From Basidiobolus meristosporus CBS 931.73 (Eukaryota; Basidiobolomycota; Basidiobolomycetes; Basidiobolales; Basidiobolaceae), in NCBI GenBank assembly GCA_002104905.1, contig MCFE01000090.1, positions 62,001 through 126,000 of the forward strand: 64,000 bases of DNA. The letters are read 5' to 3'. Below the pieces are notes generated by a model that was not told the DNA's origin, ran no database searches, and saw only the letters and a program-made list of their open reading frames with translations. Below, piece after piece: positions 11,901 to 24,484 of the stretch (position 1 is the first letter of the stretch; every line of letters begins with the position of its first letter). Position numbers and translations under genes: made by a program.

Positions 11901-13036
11901 ATTTTCTCTCTTTTTTTGTAAAACTTATGTGAGATCAAGACAGTCTTATATTCAAGATATTGCACCTACATGAATGTAAGATTCAATAATGACCTGCCAA
12001 TATAGGCCTTATAAATAAAGCTGTGGCACCAAATACCCATGTATATATACAACCATTTACTCTTTGGTTTTACTCACTTCCATATATATATGCAGCCAAA
12101 AAATAAAGTAAAGTTCCCAGGTTCCCAACCAAACTGCACTACTGACAGTAGCTGAGGAACAGTAAGACAACTGCTTGCTTTAACTTTCAGTGTTACAAGC
12201 AGGGCTGCATCCAAAAAAGGCCATCTTGTCTGTGTGCCCACTGAGGGTATTAATGTTGACTCCTCTGGCTCCCAGTCAAGTATTCAAATGTGAATCTATA
12301 CAGAGCTGCAAGCTGACCATGATACTTGGGCAGATGTTAATGTAGCAAATGTAGTACCCTGGGTTGAAGACCAGCAAGTGGATGTCATAGCATCACCACC
12401 ACCTGTATTAGCAAGCTTGTTGTCAGCCCCTACCAGAGCACTAATGTGGCAATTAGGTACAGTGGCTGATAGAATAGATGCAATGGCCCAGAGAAATCAA
12501 GAAATAGCCCCAAAACAGGATGAGCAGAAGACATATGTAGAGCATTTGATTTCCCAGGTACAGAATGCAGTGTCTTTGCTTCAAAAAAAGAACTCAAATA
12601 GCTCAGTGTCACAGCAAAGAATTGGACCCATTTCTCAATGTAACAGCAGTGGAACACTATTCAGTCTCTGAAGCACAGCAACAGTACCCAAAGATAAGGC
12701 CCACATAAAAATGCATCACAGTATAGGAGGAAGAAACTGTGGTGCTTATATCTAAGCCCAAAAAATAAAAAAAAATTAAGACCAATGAATCTGTTGAGTG
12801 CAATGATAGAGAGTGGGCAAAAATTGAAGAGGCTGTCAGAAGTCTAGAATAGAATAACCTAAGGCTGGCATACTATGGGACCATCAGAAACTCAAGGCCA
12901 AGCAGAATATGCTTGACTTGTAAGTATATCAAGAATAGCAGAAACTATTATAGGCAGAAGGACAAGGGTGGCATGGCAAAAAACCAGACACTTCCACAAG
13001 AGCTTATCATGAGCAGGGCTGAAAGCTCCAAATATG
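11901..13036 (+). pseudogene. CACTA-like element ORF2 (copy U-B), truncated by gypsy LTR
   Basis: Second copy of the divergent intergenic region and ORF2. The open part at 12,378-12,671 (SPPPVLASLLSAPTRALM, then IDAMAQRNQEIAPKQDEQ) aligns with 8,840-9,140. The block SRNYY-KDKGGMAKNQ near 12,950 aligns with 10,205-10,240. It lacks the foldback insertion of U-A. The copy stops at 13,036, where the LTR of gypsy element G-A begins; its continuation is not found on the other side of G-A. Confidence 0.6.
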
Positions 13037-13405
13037 TGTTACATGTCTTGGTTCAAGAGGTGTAGAGGAATAGGGAGTTTAGCTGGTAATGTATTCACTA
13101 AAACTTGATCTGATTGTAGTTGAGGTTCCAGCAGCTCCTTATGTACATTTTGCCAGATAAATTGCTGACTAATTGTTTTTCATTATGTAGGCTGTGACTG
13201 ATGACTCATTTGATTGCATCATCATGACCCAATAAGATCCTACTTAATATATCTATTTTTGTCTAATAATGGTCTGCTGATTCATTTGCTGACTAATGCT
13301 ACTGATTTGATAGATAATACCGATACACTTATAAGCTAAGCATATAACTAATTGATTTGACAAAAAACTGATCTAAATTAAACAATCAAGTGGCAGATCA
13401 TAACA
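13037..13405 (-). repeat. 3' LTR of gypsy element G-A
   Basis: 369 bp, starting TGTTACATG and ending CAGATCATAACA on plus. It aligns along its length with the LTRs at 17,548, 22,505, 24,116 and 28,687. The polypurine tract of the minus-strand element lies next to it at 13,406-13,417 (AGAAGGGGAGAA on minus). Confidence 0.92.
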
Positions 13406-13417
13406 TTCTCCCCTTCT

Positions 13418-16400
13418 AAAGTTGAATGGGCACTCCTGAATCTCTTTTCTTGTAATACTAATCTCTTGATGGTTCAGTATTATCAGCAAGTCTTGCAAGC
13501 TTATGTCTGTCCCTATGAACTAAGTCTTCCCAGATATTGCCTTGTTTGTCCACCAGTTGGTAAGTTGCAAATGGACAATCTCTGATGATCTTGAATGGTC
13601 CTGTTGATTGTGGCTCAAGCTTCTTCTGAGTGTTGTTTCTTAGCAATATAAAGCTCCCACTGTCAATGCTTCTGGTACTATACTCTTATCAAATATCTGC
13701 TTTATCTTTTCTGCATTTTGAGATTCTTTGGATTTTGCCTCTTGACGTCTTTGTTCTAGTTCCTGCTGTCCACTTGGCCAACTGAGTTCATCTTTTAAGC
13801 TGTCTGTAAGCTTTGGTTGTGGGAGATCTGCTAGAATCCTTGGTCCTCATCCATACATTTAGTAAAATGGCAATTGTTGGGTGGAGTTGTGTACTCTCAC
13901 TCTGCATGCAAAGAGTGCTTGGTCTATATACTCATCCCATCTACTGACAACTCCATTTGCATACTGGGCCAGCATTTTTCCAAATAATCCATTAAACCAC
14001 TCAGTGACTACATTAGTTCTGGGGTGATATGCAAAGGTTTTCTAGTGTAATCTGCTGAATTTCCAGTTAAACTTCCAATGTCTTTGCGGTAAAGTTTGCA
14101 CCTATATCAGATGGAATCTTTACAGGGCATTCAAATTTCATAAGGATCTCATGATAGATAATACTTGGAGCTATTTTTTCACTGGCTGTAGGTACAGCTT
14201 TAGCCACTGGCCATTTAGTGGCATGGTCAATTGCTACTAGGATCCAACAATTGCATTCCCTGGTAGTTAACAGTGTTTCAACAAAGTCAATTCCCCATCT
14301 TTCAAATGATTTACAGGATCCAGGGGAAAGAGTCCAGCAATTCTCTGTGGCTGGCCTTGGTTGATTTGGCAATTTGGGCATGTCTTCACTAGTTTCTCAA
14401 TGTCATGTCTCACTCTGGGCCTCCATGCTCTGGCTTTCACAAGGCTATAAGTTCCTTCAATTCCAGGTTGTCCATATCCATTGTGTAGCTTATGTAATGT
14501 ATCCAGGCAAGCAACATCAGGGCAATAGGCAACAGGGCTTCCATCCACAATTTGGTGGAGTGTTTCATCCTGTACCACAAATTTGCTGGCTTCATCCCAG
14601 ATTATCTTCTTGATATCTTCATCCACCTCATAATGAATGGCTTGGTCTTCCAAGTACTTTGATAATAGGCTAGGCCAATCTGATTCATGAACCAAGTTGA
14701 GTTGTGCAACTTGTTCCAAGCTTGATAAGGCATCAGCAACCATGTTGTTTTTACTAGGGCAGTAAACAATCTCCAAATCAAATTGCTGAATGTATTCACT
14801 CCATCTTGTCATTCCTCTAGTGAGTACCTTCTGCGTAAATATATACTTGAGGGAGGCATGATCAGTCTTCACAGTGCATTTGACTCCTTCAAAGTAGCAT
14901 CTCCATGTCTTCAATCAGTGAATAATAGCAAGCATCTCCTTTCATGCACAGGATAGTTTTGTTGTGCTGAGTTCAGTTACTTTAATTCAAAGGCAACTGG
15001 GTAGTCCTTTCTCTGTGTTCTTGGCTCAACACTCCACCAAATACATAATCTGAATCATTGGTGCACCAAGTAAACTATTTCTGGAAGTCAGGTATTCCTA
15101 AGCTTGGTAGCTTAGCAAGTTCATTCTTTAGTGTCTGCAAGGCAGTCTCACAAGCTATGTCCCACTTGTAGGTATTGTCTTTCTTGAGGATATCAGTTAA
15201 AGGGGCTGCAATACTTGCAAAAAGACTTGACAAATCTCCAATAATAGGAAACCATTCCAAGGAATGATCTGAGCTCTGATATGCTATGGGGCTGCTTCAG
15301 ATTCTTGATAACTTTAACCTTCTCAGGGTCTAAGGTCAGTCCTGTATTAGTCACTACGTGTCCTAGATATTCAACATGTTCCTTGAAGAATTCACACTTG
15401 GGTAGCTTGCCATATAGTTTGTTCTCTCTTAGCTTCTTCAAGACCTTTTCAATGTGCACCAAGTGATCCTCTTATGTCTTGCTGTACATCAATATTTCAT
15501 CTGGGTAGAATATCACAAACTTGTCTAAGTACGCCTGGAAGACAGTTTGCATTGGGGTCATGAATGTTGCAGGGGCATTGGTGAGGCCAAAACTCATGAC
15601 CAAGCACTTGTAATGTCTATATCTGGTGCTGAATGCTGTCTTAGGGATGTCTTCTGGCTTCACCCTAATCTGGTTGTATCCTGACATGAGGTCAATCTTG
15701 CTGAAAATAGTGGCTCCATTGAGTTGGATCAAATGCTCATCAATACAAGGAGTGGCATACTTATTCCTCATGGTAACTGAGTTGATGGCTCTGTAGTCAA
15801 TGCACAACCCAAGTGTTCCATCCTTCTTCTTCACAAAAGTACTGGTGCTCCCCAAGGCAACTTGCTGGGTCTAATATATCCTTGCTGCAATAAATGATCT
15901 ATTTGTCTCTTCATCTCTTCCAACTCCAATAGACTCATTTGGTAAGGTGTCTCACTCACTGGAGGGCTATCTCCTGTGTAAATGGCATGATCCACATCTC
16001 TGACTGGTGGTAGGTTGACAAGCTCATCTGGAAATCTGTCTGTATATTCATTTAAAGAGTCTGGACCTTGTGGGGTACTGCAGTAGAGGAATCCTCCTGC
16101 AATACTGCCATGAGGAACATCAGAGTGCCTTTTCTTTGTGCTCTACAAAACTGTGTCTTGCCAAGTTCACTTGTTTCACACACACCGGAATTGACCAAGT
16201 TGAAATCCAGAGTAGCAGGTAATAGCTCATAGGTCTTGTTGTCCTTCTGGATCTGAGTAGCATGGGTTCTCCAGTTGATTGATGGATTACAACAAAATAG
16301 CAAGGCTTTCCCAAGTACAAGGTCAAACTTGCAGTTCCCAAATATATAGGCCTGTAGATCTTCATCCTTATTGGCCAAGTAACATGGTTGATTATATGTG

Positions 16401-17489
16401 AGTTCCTATCAGCTGTTGAGACTGAAGTTGATTTGGTGGGTTCCTAGTTGATTCTAGCTTTCAAAGCAAATTGCTCTGACATGTACTCTTGCAATGCTCC
16501 TGAGTCAATCATGATCTTGGCAGGCACTCAACAGATGACTCGATTCAAGTATAATAGCTTTCCAGAGTTTGAGGTTATCTGGGATAGGTATTCTTCTGTC
16601 ATATGGAAAGTGAGTTTTGAGTCTTCTTCAAGTCCATCTTCCATTTTAATTTGCTCCAGGGCCTCAATAGAGTTGAAGGTTCTTGATGGCTGGTGTCTGT
16701 TTCTTCTTTGAGGGCAGTACTTTGCAATATATCCCTGCTGGTTGCAACGGAAGCAAAGTCCTTTCTTCTTACATTCTTCTGAGGTAGGATTCTTCTACAT
16801 AGTGTCTATTTCCATTGGCACTGCTTCTGATTGCTTTCTTTCAATGTGGTTGTAGCCTCTCTGATTAGTCATTGTGGGCTTCCCTACTTCAAGCATAGCT
16901 GAGTCACAGTCAGTGACAATCTTGATGGCTTCTTCAATATTCTGAGGTCTTCAATAATTCACTTCTTTACAAGTTCTTTCTTTCAACCCTTCAATCAAGT
17001 ATTTAACTTGATCCAGAGGGTCCATTCTTTCAATTTGCCTAAGAAGACATTTATATTCAAGAAGGACTCTTGGATCATTCCTTTCTGTCTGAGTGTCTTT
17101 GACTTTCTTCTTGGTAGTGTCTCTTGGTGTGGGGTTCAAAGGCATCCTGAATTTTGGACACAAACCCATCCCAGGTAGAGATTGTAGAGCATCCCATCAT
17201 GATAACTGACCTGAACTTGTTGTGGTACCACTGTAAAGCTGCATCTGCCTGGTCAGAGGCTGCATAATGAAACTTGCTTTCTCAAGCAATTCCCCTAGTC
17301 TTGAAAGCTTCTTCAATTTGGAAGAGCCAAGTTCCCAGGTTTCATTGACTCCACCATGGTACCAGTTGACTTCCACACTAATGTTGCTCTTGACAGGGTT
17401 TTGCTGGCTTTGGGCCATGGTGGTCACTCCTTGTTGCTGATGGGCCAGGATTTGTTGCATGCATTCTTCCATTCTTGGTTATTGGACAT
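13418..17489 (-). pseudogene. Gypsy element G-A gag-pol (decayed)
   Basis: Ty3/gypsy gag-pol on minus, same family as G-C, with many frameshifts. The probable gag start is the ATG at 17,489-17,487. The Gag knuckle near 16,720-16,755 reads CFRCNQQGYIAKYC, with the zinc-binding His changed to Tyr. RT (15,855-15,472) keeps [18 protein letters not shown], but the active-site box reads YPDE instead of YLDD, removing a catalytic Asp. RNase H and integrase are found at 14,914-14,067, with the zinc-binding CPNCQINQ and core GIDFVETLL. The integrase C-terminus is at 13,646-13,458 (TGPFKIIRDCPFATYQLVD). It cannot encode active proteins. Confidence 0.9.
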
Positions 17490-17528
17490 CTTGAGGGGGG
17501 CTTCTTCTTCCTTCAGGAGGGATGTTTC

Positions 17529-17546
17529 TGGTTATTGCTGCTACCA
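17529..17546 (-). other. Primer binding site of G-A
   Basis: Directly downstream of the 5' LTR (one base spacing) the minus strand reads TGGTAGCAGCAATAACC. TGG pairs with the tRNA CCA end. The first nine bases fit the 3' end of an initiator-Met-like tRNA (TGCTACCA); beyond that I cannot verify the match. The same site is intact in G-C (28,685-28,668) and mutated in G-B (TTTGTAGCAGC, 22,875). Confidence 0.65.
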
Positions 17547-17547
17547 A

Positions 17548-17915
17548 TGTTACAAGTCTTGGTATAAGAGTTGTAGAGGAATAGGGAGTATAGCTAGTAT
17601 TGTATTCACTAAAACTTGAGCTGATTGTCATTGAGGTTCCAGCAGCTCCTTATGTACATTTTGTCAGATCAATTGCTGACTAATTGTTTTTCATAATGTA
17701 GGCTGTGGCTGATGACTCATTTGATTGCATCATCATCACCCAATAAGATCCTACTTAATATATATATTTTTCTCTGATAATGGTCTGCTTATTCATTTGC
17801 TGACTAATGCTACTGATTTGATAGATAACACTGGTACACTGATAAGCTAGACATACAACTAATTGATTTGACTAAAAACTGATCCACTTAAACATTTCAA
17901 CGGCAGATCATAACA
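17548..17915 (-). repeat. 5' LTR of gypsy element G-A
   Basis: 368 bp, from TGTTACAAGTCTTGG to CAGATCATAACA, near-identical in layout to the LTR at 13,037. The four to five bases outside the two LTRs (ATATG on the left, TATTG on the right) do not form a convincing target duplication. The flanking sequences are also not continuous with each other. Confidence 0.92.
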
Positions 17916-18640
17916 TATTGTTGTATTGGCTATTGCTCCTGCTATGATAATATTCAAATAACTCTGGGCTAACAGTTTTAATTGCAGAGAACTGCAACGT
18001 TGTATCATGATAAGCTGTTGCTGGCTTAGAAGGGCTCTTCCCTCTGCCTTTACATTTTTTGCTGCCAAGTGTTTTGCTGTTTCCTTAGATGAATGACTTC
18101 TAAATTGTACCACATGTATTTTTGATGAATACTACACCAAGCCATTGACTTTTGCCTGCTTGTACCTTACAGTATTCTTTCAGCTAACTGATGCTTCTTT
18201 GCTGCCTGTTTGGAGCTTCCTGCCCTGTTTGTGATCAGTTCCTAAGAAAGATGCAGGTTTCCAGGCACCTTGTTCTTGTTGCTTTGTAAGCTTCACCATT
18301 GTTGAGATCCTTTCTTAGTGTAATAATGCTGGGCAAGAATATTTGAATGTGAGCCTGAGGAATCTTCAATTTACTGTCAGTGGGCATACTGTCAAAATGG
18401 CATTTTGTTGATGTAGCCAGGCTTGTTGCACTGAGGGTGAAAGCATGCTGTTGTTTAACCTTACTTCTGGTGTGGTCAGCTGTGTGATTTTGCTTCAAAG
18501 TATACAGCTTTGCTTTGTTCTTTGGTAGCAGATATATGGAAGTAAGTCAAACCATATACAAAATAGTTTTATATAAATTTGTCTAGGTGGTACCATAAGC
18601 GTATTTAAATTGCTTCTAACTATAAAATCAAATTAGAACT
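17916..18640 (-). mobile_element. CACTA-like element fragment (copy U-C)
   Basis: Decayed ORF2 on minus followed by the divergent intergenic region. The minus translation around 18,430 (FTLSATSLATSTK) aligns with the stretch before 8,700 in U-A. The plus-strand block around 18,530-18,600 aligns with the inverted intergenic region (GCAGATATATGGAAGTAAGTCAAACC type). Two minus frames of 84-87 codons (18,113-17,859 and 18,498-18,235) are remnants. No intact domain remains. Confidence 0.5.
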
Positions 18641-18880
18641 CTTATGAAGCATTATTTGTTAATCTTGAAACTTTTACAGATTGCTCTGTTTACTGTGAAA
18701 CTCTCCTGATATAGCATCACTGCTGTGCTACTACTACAAGAGTATAAATATTTAGCTTCTTTATGACTAAACAACGGTTCAGCCAATATCACCATTTTTT
18801 GATATGCACTGCATATGTAAAGCACTTCTTGAATTGCAACAGAGTATGAGCCCAATTGCATTAATCTAATCTAAAAATAA
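18641..18880. repeat. Unclassified repeat, copy 1
   Basis: About 240 bp that recurs in the same orientation at 21,255-21,490. Both contain a minus frame with similar residues (for example SHKEAKYLYSCSS here and IHERSKY there). In both places it lies next to CACTA-derived sequence, so it may be part of a variant of that element. Function unknown. Confidence 0.45.
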
Positions 18881-20950
18881 CAACCACCAGCAAACAGAAC
18901 AGTACAAGCACGTTCCCTGTAAAGGAGAGGTTTAATGGAAAAAGCTACTGACTTTAAAGAATCAAGATGCAGATTCACCGTAAGGAAAGTAGGCTTTGGA
19001 ATTCAATAGCAGCAGAGGAATCTTAGTGCAAGTAACTAAAGTAATGAGTCATATGTTGACTCTGGAGCATTGCTGTATATTTGCATTATGATTGAGTGGT
19101 TTGGCAACTTGAACACTGTTTGTGCTCAGAAGATTTATCTGGGACACAACTCTCCACTGATGGCAACTGTAAGTGGATCCATACAGCTAATTATTATTGA
19201 TATCTCCAGGATAACAACAGCAAAACTGCCTGATATACTCTATATGCTTTGAGTGGCTAGGAACATGCTCTCAGTTAGTACAGCAACTACTCAAGGACTG
19301 CAGTCTGCTTTTACTAGCTGAGCTGCACAATATTGGGTGAAACTGGACAAGCTTAGCTTTAGGAATCAGTGATCACAATATAGAAGCTGTAATGCAAAAT
19401 CATCTAACTTGAGTATGTTGCTAAAACCAATGAAACTAACTTGTAGACATGACATACAAGGCTAGGACACAACCACAAACTCTAAGTGAGCTTTTGGTAA
19501 AAGATATACTTGTTTTAGGCCTAAATTTCTCAATTGAAATCAAATTGAGTGTCTGTAAGGGATGTTCATATGGCATACAAGCTTGCTACAGTTGTCAAAG
19601 CTCAGGAGACATTAATACCTCCAAAATACTGGCTATTGTGCACTTGGACATATGTGGGCCCATGAGAACATTGTCATTTGGATCCTAGAGATATATCATG
19701 AGGTTCATAGATGACAAGACAATATAGACATGGGTGTACTTCCTTTACTAAAAGGATGAGACTTTAGATACATTTAACAAATTCAAGAATATGGCATAAA
19801 GACTAGCTAGGTGCAAATGAGCAGTACTTCCAGTGACATTGGAGAGGAATATTCCTCAAAGAAGTTTGCATAGTACTGCTCACCTGCTGGTATAGTCCCA
19901 CTGACCACTGTTCTACATGCTCCACAGCAAAATGGAGTAGCAGGAAGTGCGTATAGAGCACTAGTAGCAATAGGAAGATCTATGTAACACCAGAGGACAA
20001 TGGCCTACAAGCAATGAGTTGAATCTGTTGCTACTGTAGTATAACTTTGAAACTGAAGCTTAGGTGCAGCACCACATAGTTTTGCACTCTTTGAAGCATA
20101 TAAGGCAAAAAATCAAGCCTTCAGCACCTCATGATCTTTGGCAGTGATACTTTATTCACATTGTGGACAAAAATGTGTAAAGTTGGAACCAAAAAGTGAG
20201 AAAAGAATCATTCTTGGCCATTATAAGGATACTCAAGGGTATGGAGTGTGTGAGAACAAGTTCAGAAGCTGATGAAAAGCCGTGTTGATGTATATGTGGA
20301 GAAATCCAATCAGAAAGCCACTGAGATCATTGACCAGTTACCCTAGGATTCAATCACTACTAATGAAGAAGATATGTGCCTGATCCTGCCAGATATGTAA
20401 AAACCTTTACTAGTTCCAGATCACAACAGATTAGACCGGTTGGGAGATCTATCAAAATCAGAATTATGGCCGGATCATGGTTGCAGACATCCAACATCTA
20501 TGAAGAGGCTTATCATCCCTTGTGTGCAAAACCTCTGAGTATGGAACTAGCAGTGCAAAGTTCAGATGCTACTAAGTGGCCACAGGCCATGCTGGAAGAG
20601 TGTCAAACATTGATCAGGGCAAAATCATGGAAACTAGTAGACTCACAAATTGGACAAAAGTAAATAGCCTGTAGATGCATCTAGAAGATCAAGATAGCCT
20701 CAAAGGGTACTGCTGATGGATACAGAGCTAAATTGGTGGCTAATGGCTATTACCAGATCCACAGACTAGACTGAAACAAAAATTTCATGCCAGTATCAAA
20801 TTTAACATCTGTTGAACAGTTCTAGCCCTGGCAGCTGTACGCAATCTAGATCCACACCAAATGAATGTCAAAACAGCCTTTCCACTTGGAGATCTGCCAG
20901 AAACTGCATATAGTAGTAGCCTAATGGTTTACCTATCAAAAGAGCTCTGA
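18881..20950 (+). pseudogene. Decayed Ty1/copia fragment (element D)
   Basis: Strongly mutated copia pol. The protease motif DSGALLYI is at 19,058. The GAG-pre-integrase region is at 19,449-19,640 with CKGCSYG, and the integrase start (VHLDICGPM) at about 19,640. Integrase remnants with PQQNGVAG run to about 19,960, and the RT start (ATKWPQAMLEECQTL) is at 20,565. It ends before the RT active site. No LTR is attached on either side. The sequence is clearly diverged from C1/C2/C5 and seems to be an older copia lineage. Multiple stops. Confidence 0.65.
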
Positions 20951-21017
20951 TAAGGTGTGCAGACCTTGGAGAATATTGTTGAGACTTAACCAGGCATCTA
21001 TAGCATAGTATAACTAT

Positions 21018-21215
21018 TATAATCCACTGCTTAAATATCTGAGGTAGATCAGTTTTTAGTCAGTTCAACTAGTTTTATGTTGAGCCTGTGAGTATATCAG
21101 TGTTATCTGTCATATCACCAGTGCTAGTCAGCAGTCAAATCAGCAGATTCTTGTAAGACAGAAAGGGATATATCAAGTAAGAACTGATTGGGTGATCATG
21201 ATGCAATCAAGTGAG
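21018..21215 (+). repeat. Truncated gypsy family G LTR
   Basis: Diverged, 3'-truncated LTR of the G family in plus orientation. It runs from the part equivalent to TGATCTGCNGCTTGAATG to GATGCAATCAAGTGAGTC and stops before the U5 half. No internal region is attached. Confidence 0.65.
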
Positions 21216-21254
21216 TCCAACTCTGCCACTTTCTTTCAGATCTTTCACCTTATA

Positions 21255-22504
21255 ATTTTACTTTATAGTCAAGATCAAATTAGCACTGTTATCAGACATT
21301 ATATACTAACTCTGAAACTGTTGCATATTGCTCCTGAATGTTGAGAAACTCTGAATACAAGTGCTGGAGTTGTATTTCTTCTAAAAGGTATCAATACTTA
21401 GATCTTTCATGAATAAGCAATACTTCACCTGTTATCCTTAGTTCCTGATAAGTACCTTTATCCAAAGTACTGCGTAAATTGAAACAGCTAAGTCCCAATA
21501 TGCAAAAACACATTAGCAGTAAAAAAAGCCAAGGAGACTTGGTGAAGCCAAATGAGCCTGGTAATTCATACACTGATGAATGATGCAAAGTAGTGGCTGG
21601 AGAAGTGGTGTACATCCACTAATATCAGAGATAGGGGCTTTGGGAGTTTTCTACCTCTTGCCAAAATCTTTCAGGGATGCAACTTACCATGTACCCTGTA
21701 TAAATGGAAAACTGTCATGCAGCTGGCAACATGTAGCCCAGAAACCATCCTGATACTAACAACTGAATGGCACTCATATCGGAAATTGCTACAGTGCTCA
21801 ACTTATCAGGAATGCACTGCCACAAGAGGAAAACACTGTTCACATTTGGAATTATTCCTGTAACACCCTGTTTAAAGAAGCTCATTCAGTCTGTCAAACA
21901 CTGTGAAGTTATAAGAAGCTAAGACCAATGCCTTTGCCTTGGCACTTAATGGATGCTCATTAAGCAAGTACCCAATCAGACACTCCTACTGCCTTCTGTT
22001 TTTCATTAACCTGGATGCTGTATGCATTTTGTATGCCATCCAGCAGGTTACTAGTAACTGTCTTCAGTGCTTAAGCACATTTTTTATTGGCATTGGAGAT
22101 AGCCAAACATCATCAGGATAGCTGACTTCTCTGAGCACAGTGGATGTTGTTAGTGTCAAGTGTATGAAATTTAGAGGACTTACTCCAAAGATCATGCATA
22201 TTATTATCATCCATGCACCAGTACCAAGAACATTATCTTCCTACAGAGATATTATACAGAAGTAAATATGCAATTAAAGCAAGTCTAGCAAGCTGTAAGC
22301 AACTGGCCAGGATAACAAACTAGTTGAAAGCCAGAAATACTAATGATGGAGACAATCTGTTTGAGCAAAAGCTTTCCACCAGAAGCAATATACTTATTCA
22401 TCAGCAACACTCCTTTATCAATGACAAAGTTGTACATGGTGCATTTAAAGTTAAATGAACACTTTGAGATACTGAAAATCACTAAAGAATTGGCAAGATG
22501 CCAT
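21255..22504 (+). pseudogene. tnp2-like transposase fragment (copy U-E)
   Basis: Begins with the unclassified repeat shared with 18,641 (21,255-21,490), then tnp2 coding remnants on plus. WLEKWCTSTNI and GCNLPCTLYKW (about 21,595-21,690) correspond to WLEKWHISTNI and GCNLPYICYKW of the minus copy near 7,830-7,735. ALNGCSLSKY and LFFINL (21,930-22,010) correspond to its ALDGLSLNKY and IFINL. MKFRGLTPK (about 22,170) corresponds to CEMQGIYS. Frameshifts and stops throughout. It is cut by the LTR of G-B at 22,505. Confidence 0.6.
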
Positions 22505-22874
22505 TGTTATGATCTACTGCTTGAATGTTTAAGTTAGATCAGCTTTGAGTCAAATCAATTAGTTATATGTTTAGCCTATCAGTATATAGTTATATCTATC
22601 AAATCAATAGCATTAGTCAGCAGATAAATCACCAGATCCTTTTCCAACGGGAATAGATATATCAAGTAGGATCTTATTGGGTGATGATAATGATGCAATC
22701 AAATGAGTTATCAGCCACAACCTACATTAGTAAATACAATTAGTCAGCAATTAATCTTGCAAAATGTATATAAGGAGCTGCTGGAGACTCAATAAAATCA
22801 GTTTAAGTCTTAGTGAGTACAATACTAGCTAAACTCCCTATTCCTCTACAACTCTTATACTAAGACTTGTAACA
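22505..22874 (+). repeat. 5' LTR of gypsy element G-B
   Basis: 370 bp in plus orientation, TGTTATGATC to CTTGTAACA, same family as the G-A and G-C LTRs. A mutated primer binding site (TTTGTAGCAGCAATAAC) follows at 22,875, then the gag start at 22,933. Confidence 0.92.
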
Positions 22875-22932
22875 TTTGTAGCAGCAATAACTAGAAACCT
22901 ACCTCCTAAAGACAGAAGAAGCCTCCCTTAAG

Positions 22933-24115
22933 ATGTCCAAAAATCAAGAATGGAAGAAAGCTATGCAGCAATTCCTGGCCCAACAGCAACAGTTACTCCA
23001 CATCCTTAGCCAGAAACAACAAGAAATGACTTTCATGGCCTAAAGACAGCAAAATCCTGTCAAGAGCAACCTTAGAGTGAAGGTCAACCTGTACCATAGT
23101 AGAGTGAATGAAAATTTGGGATCTTGGCTCTTCCATCTTGAAGAAGCTTTAAAGGCTGAGTGAATTGCTCCAGAGAGCAAGTTACATTTTGCAGCCTCTT
23201 ACCTGGCAGATGCAGCTTTACAGTGATACCACAGCAAGATCAGGTCAGCCACCATGATGGGTTGCTCTTCAATCTCTACCTGGGATGAATTTGTGTTGGA
23301 AATTCAGGATGCTTTTGAATCTCCACACCGGCAGCCACTACTAACAAGAACATTGAAGACATTTATAGAGAATGGAATGGTTCAAGAGTACATCCATGAA
23401 TATAGATTTCTACTTCAACAAATCAAAAGAATGGACCCCCTGGATCAAGTAGATTACTTTACTGATTGATTGAAAGAAAGAACCTATGAGGATGTGAATT
23501 ATTGAAGACCTCAGAGTAGTGAGTAAGTCATCAAGACTGCCATTGACTATGACTCAGCTATGTTTGGAGTTGGTAAGCCCACACTGATTAATCAGCAAGG
23601 CTACACTCATTATGAAAGAAGATAATCAGAAGCAATGCCAATGGAAATGGATGCTATGCAGAAGAATTCTACCTCAGAAGAATGTAAGAAGAAAGGATTT
23701 TGCTTCAAATGCCACCAGCAAGGACATTTTGCAAGGTACTACCTTGAGAGAAGAAATGGACACCAGCCATCATGAACGTTCAACCATATTGAAACCTTTG
23801 AGATCAGTCACAAAGAGGATGAACCAGAAGAAGACTCAGTACTCACCTTCCATATGACAGAAGAATACTTATCCCAGATGACATCAAACTCAGGAAAGCA
23901 ATTATATTTGAATGGAGTAATTGATGGAGTATCTGTCAATATTTTGATTGACTCAGGAGCATCACATGAGTACATGTCAGAGCAATTTGCTTTGAAAGCT
24001 GGAATCAACTTAGAACCCACTAAATCAACTTCAGTCTCAACAGCTGATGGGAACTCACATATAATCAACCGTATTACTCAGCCAGTAAGGAAGAAGATTA
24101 ATGACTATGAAGAAG
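22933..24115 (+). pseudogene. Gypsy element G-B, gag-protease part
   Basis: Gag starts with ATG at 22,933 (MSKNQEWKKAMQQF) and shares the G-C gag sequence (HFAASYLADAALQ). Stops at several places (MA*RQQ, E*IAPE, Q*YHS) break it. The knuckle near 23,700-23,745 reads CFKCHQQGHFARYY, so the last Cys is Tyr. The protease motif [12 protein letters not shown] (about 23,948) is intact. The reading frame is cut at INDYEE (24,115) by the nested element G-C and continues after 29,055. Confidence 0.9.
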
Positions 24116-24484
24116 TGTTACAAGTCTTGGTATAAGAGTTGTAGAGGAATAGGGAGTTTAGCTAGTATTGTATTCACTAAAACTTGAACTGATTTTTATT
24201 GAGGTTCCAGCAGCTCCTTATATACATTTTGTCAGATCAATTGCTGACTAATTGTATTTCCTAATGTAGGTTGTGGCTGATGACTCATTTGATTGCATTG
24301 TCATCACCCAATAGGATCCTACTTAATATATCTATTTCTGTCTGATAAGGATCTGCTGATTCATTTGCTGACTAATGCTACTGATTTCATAGATAATACT
24401 GATATACTGATAACTTAAACATATACTAATTGATTTGACTAAAACACTGATCTAACTTAAACATTCAAGCGGCAGATCATAAAA
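24116..24484 (-). repeat. 3' LTR of gypsy element G-C
   Basis: 369 bp from TGTTACAAGTC to GATCATAAAA; the terminal CA has become AA. It is preceded by GAAG (24,112-24,115), which is repeated after the other LTR (29,056-29,059): a 4-bp target duplication. The polypurine tract (AACAGGGGAGAA on minus) adjoins it at 24,485. Confidence 0.95.
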
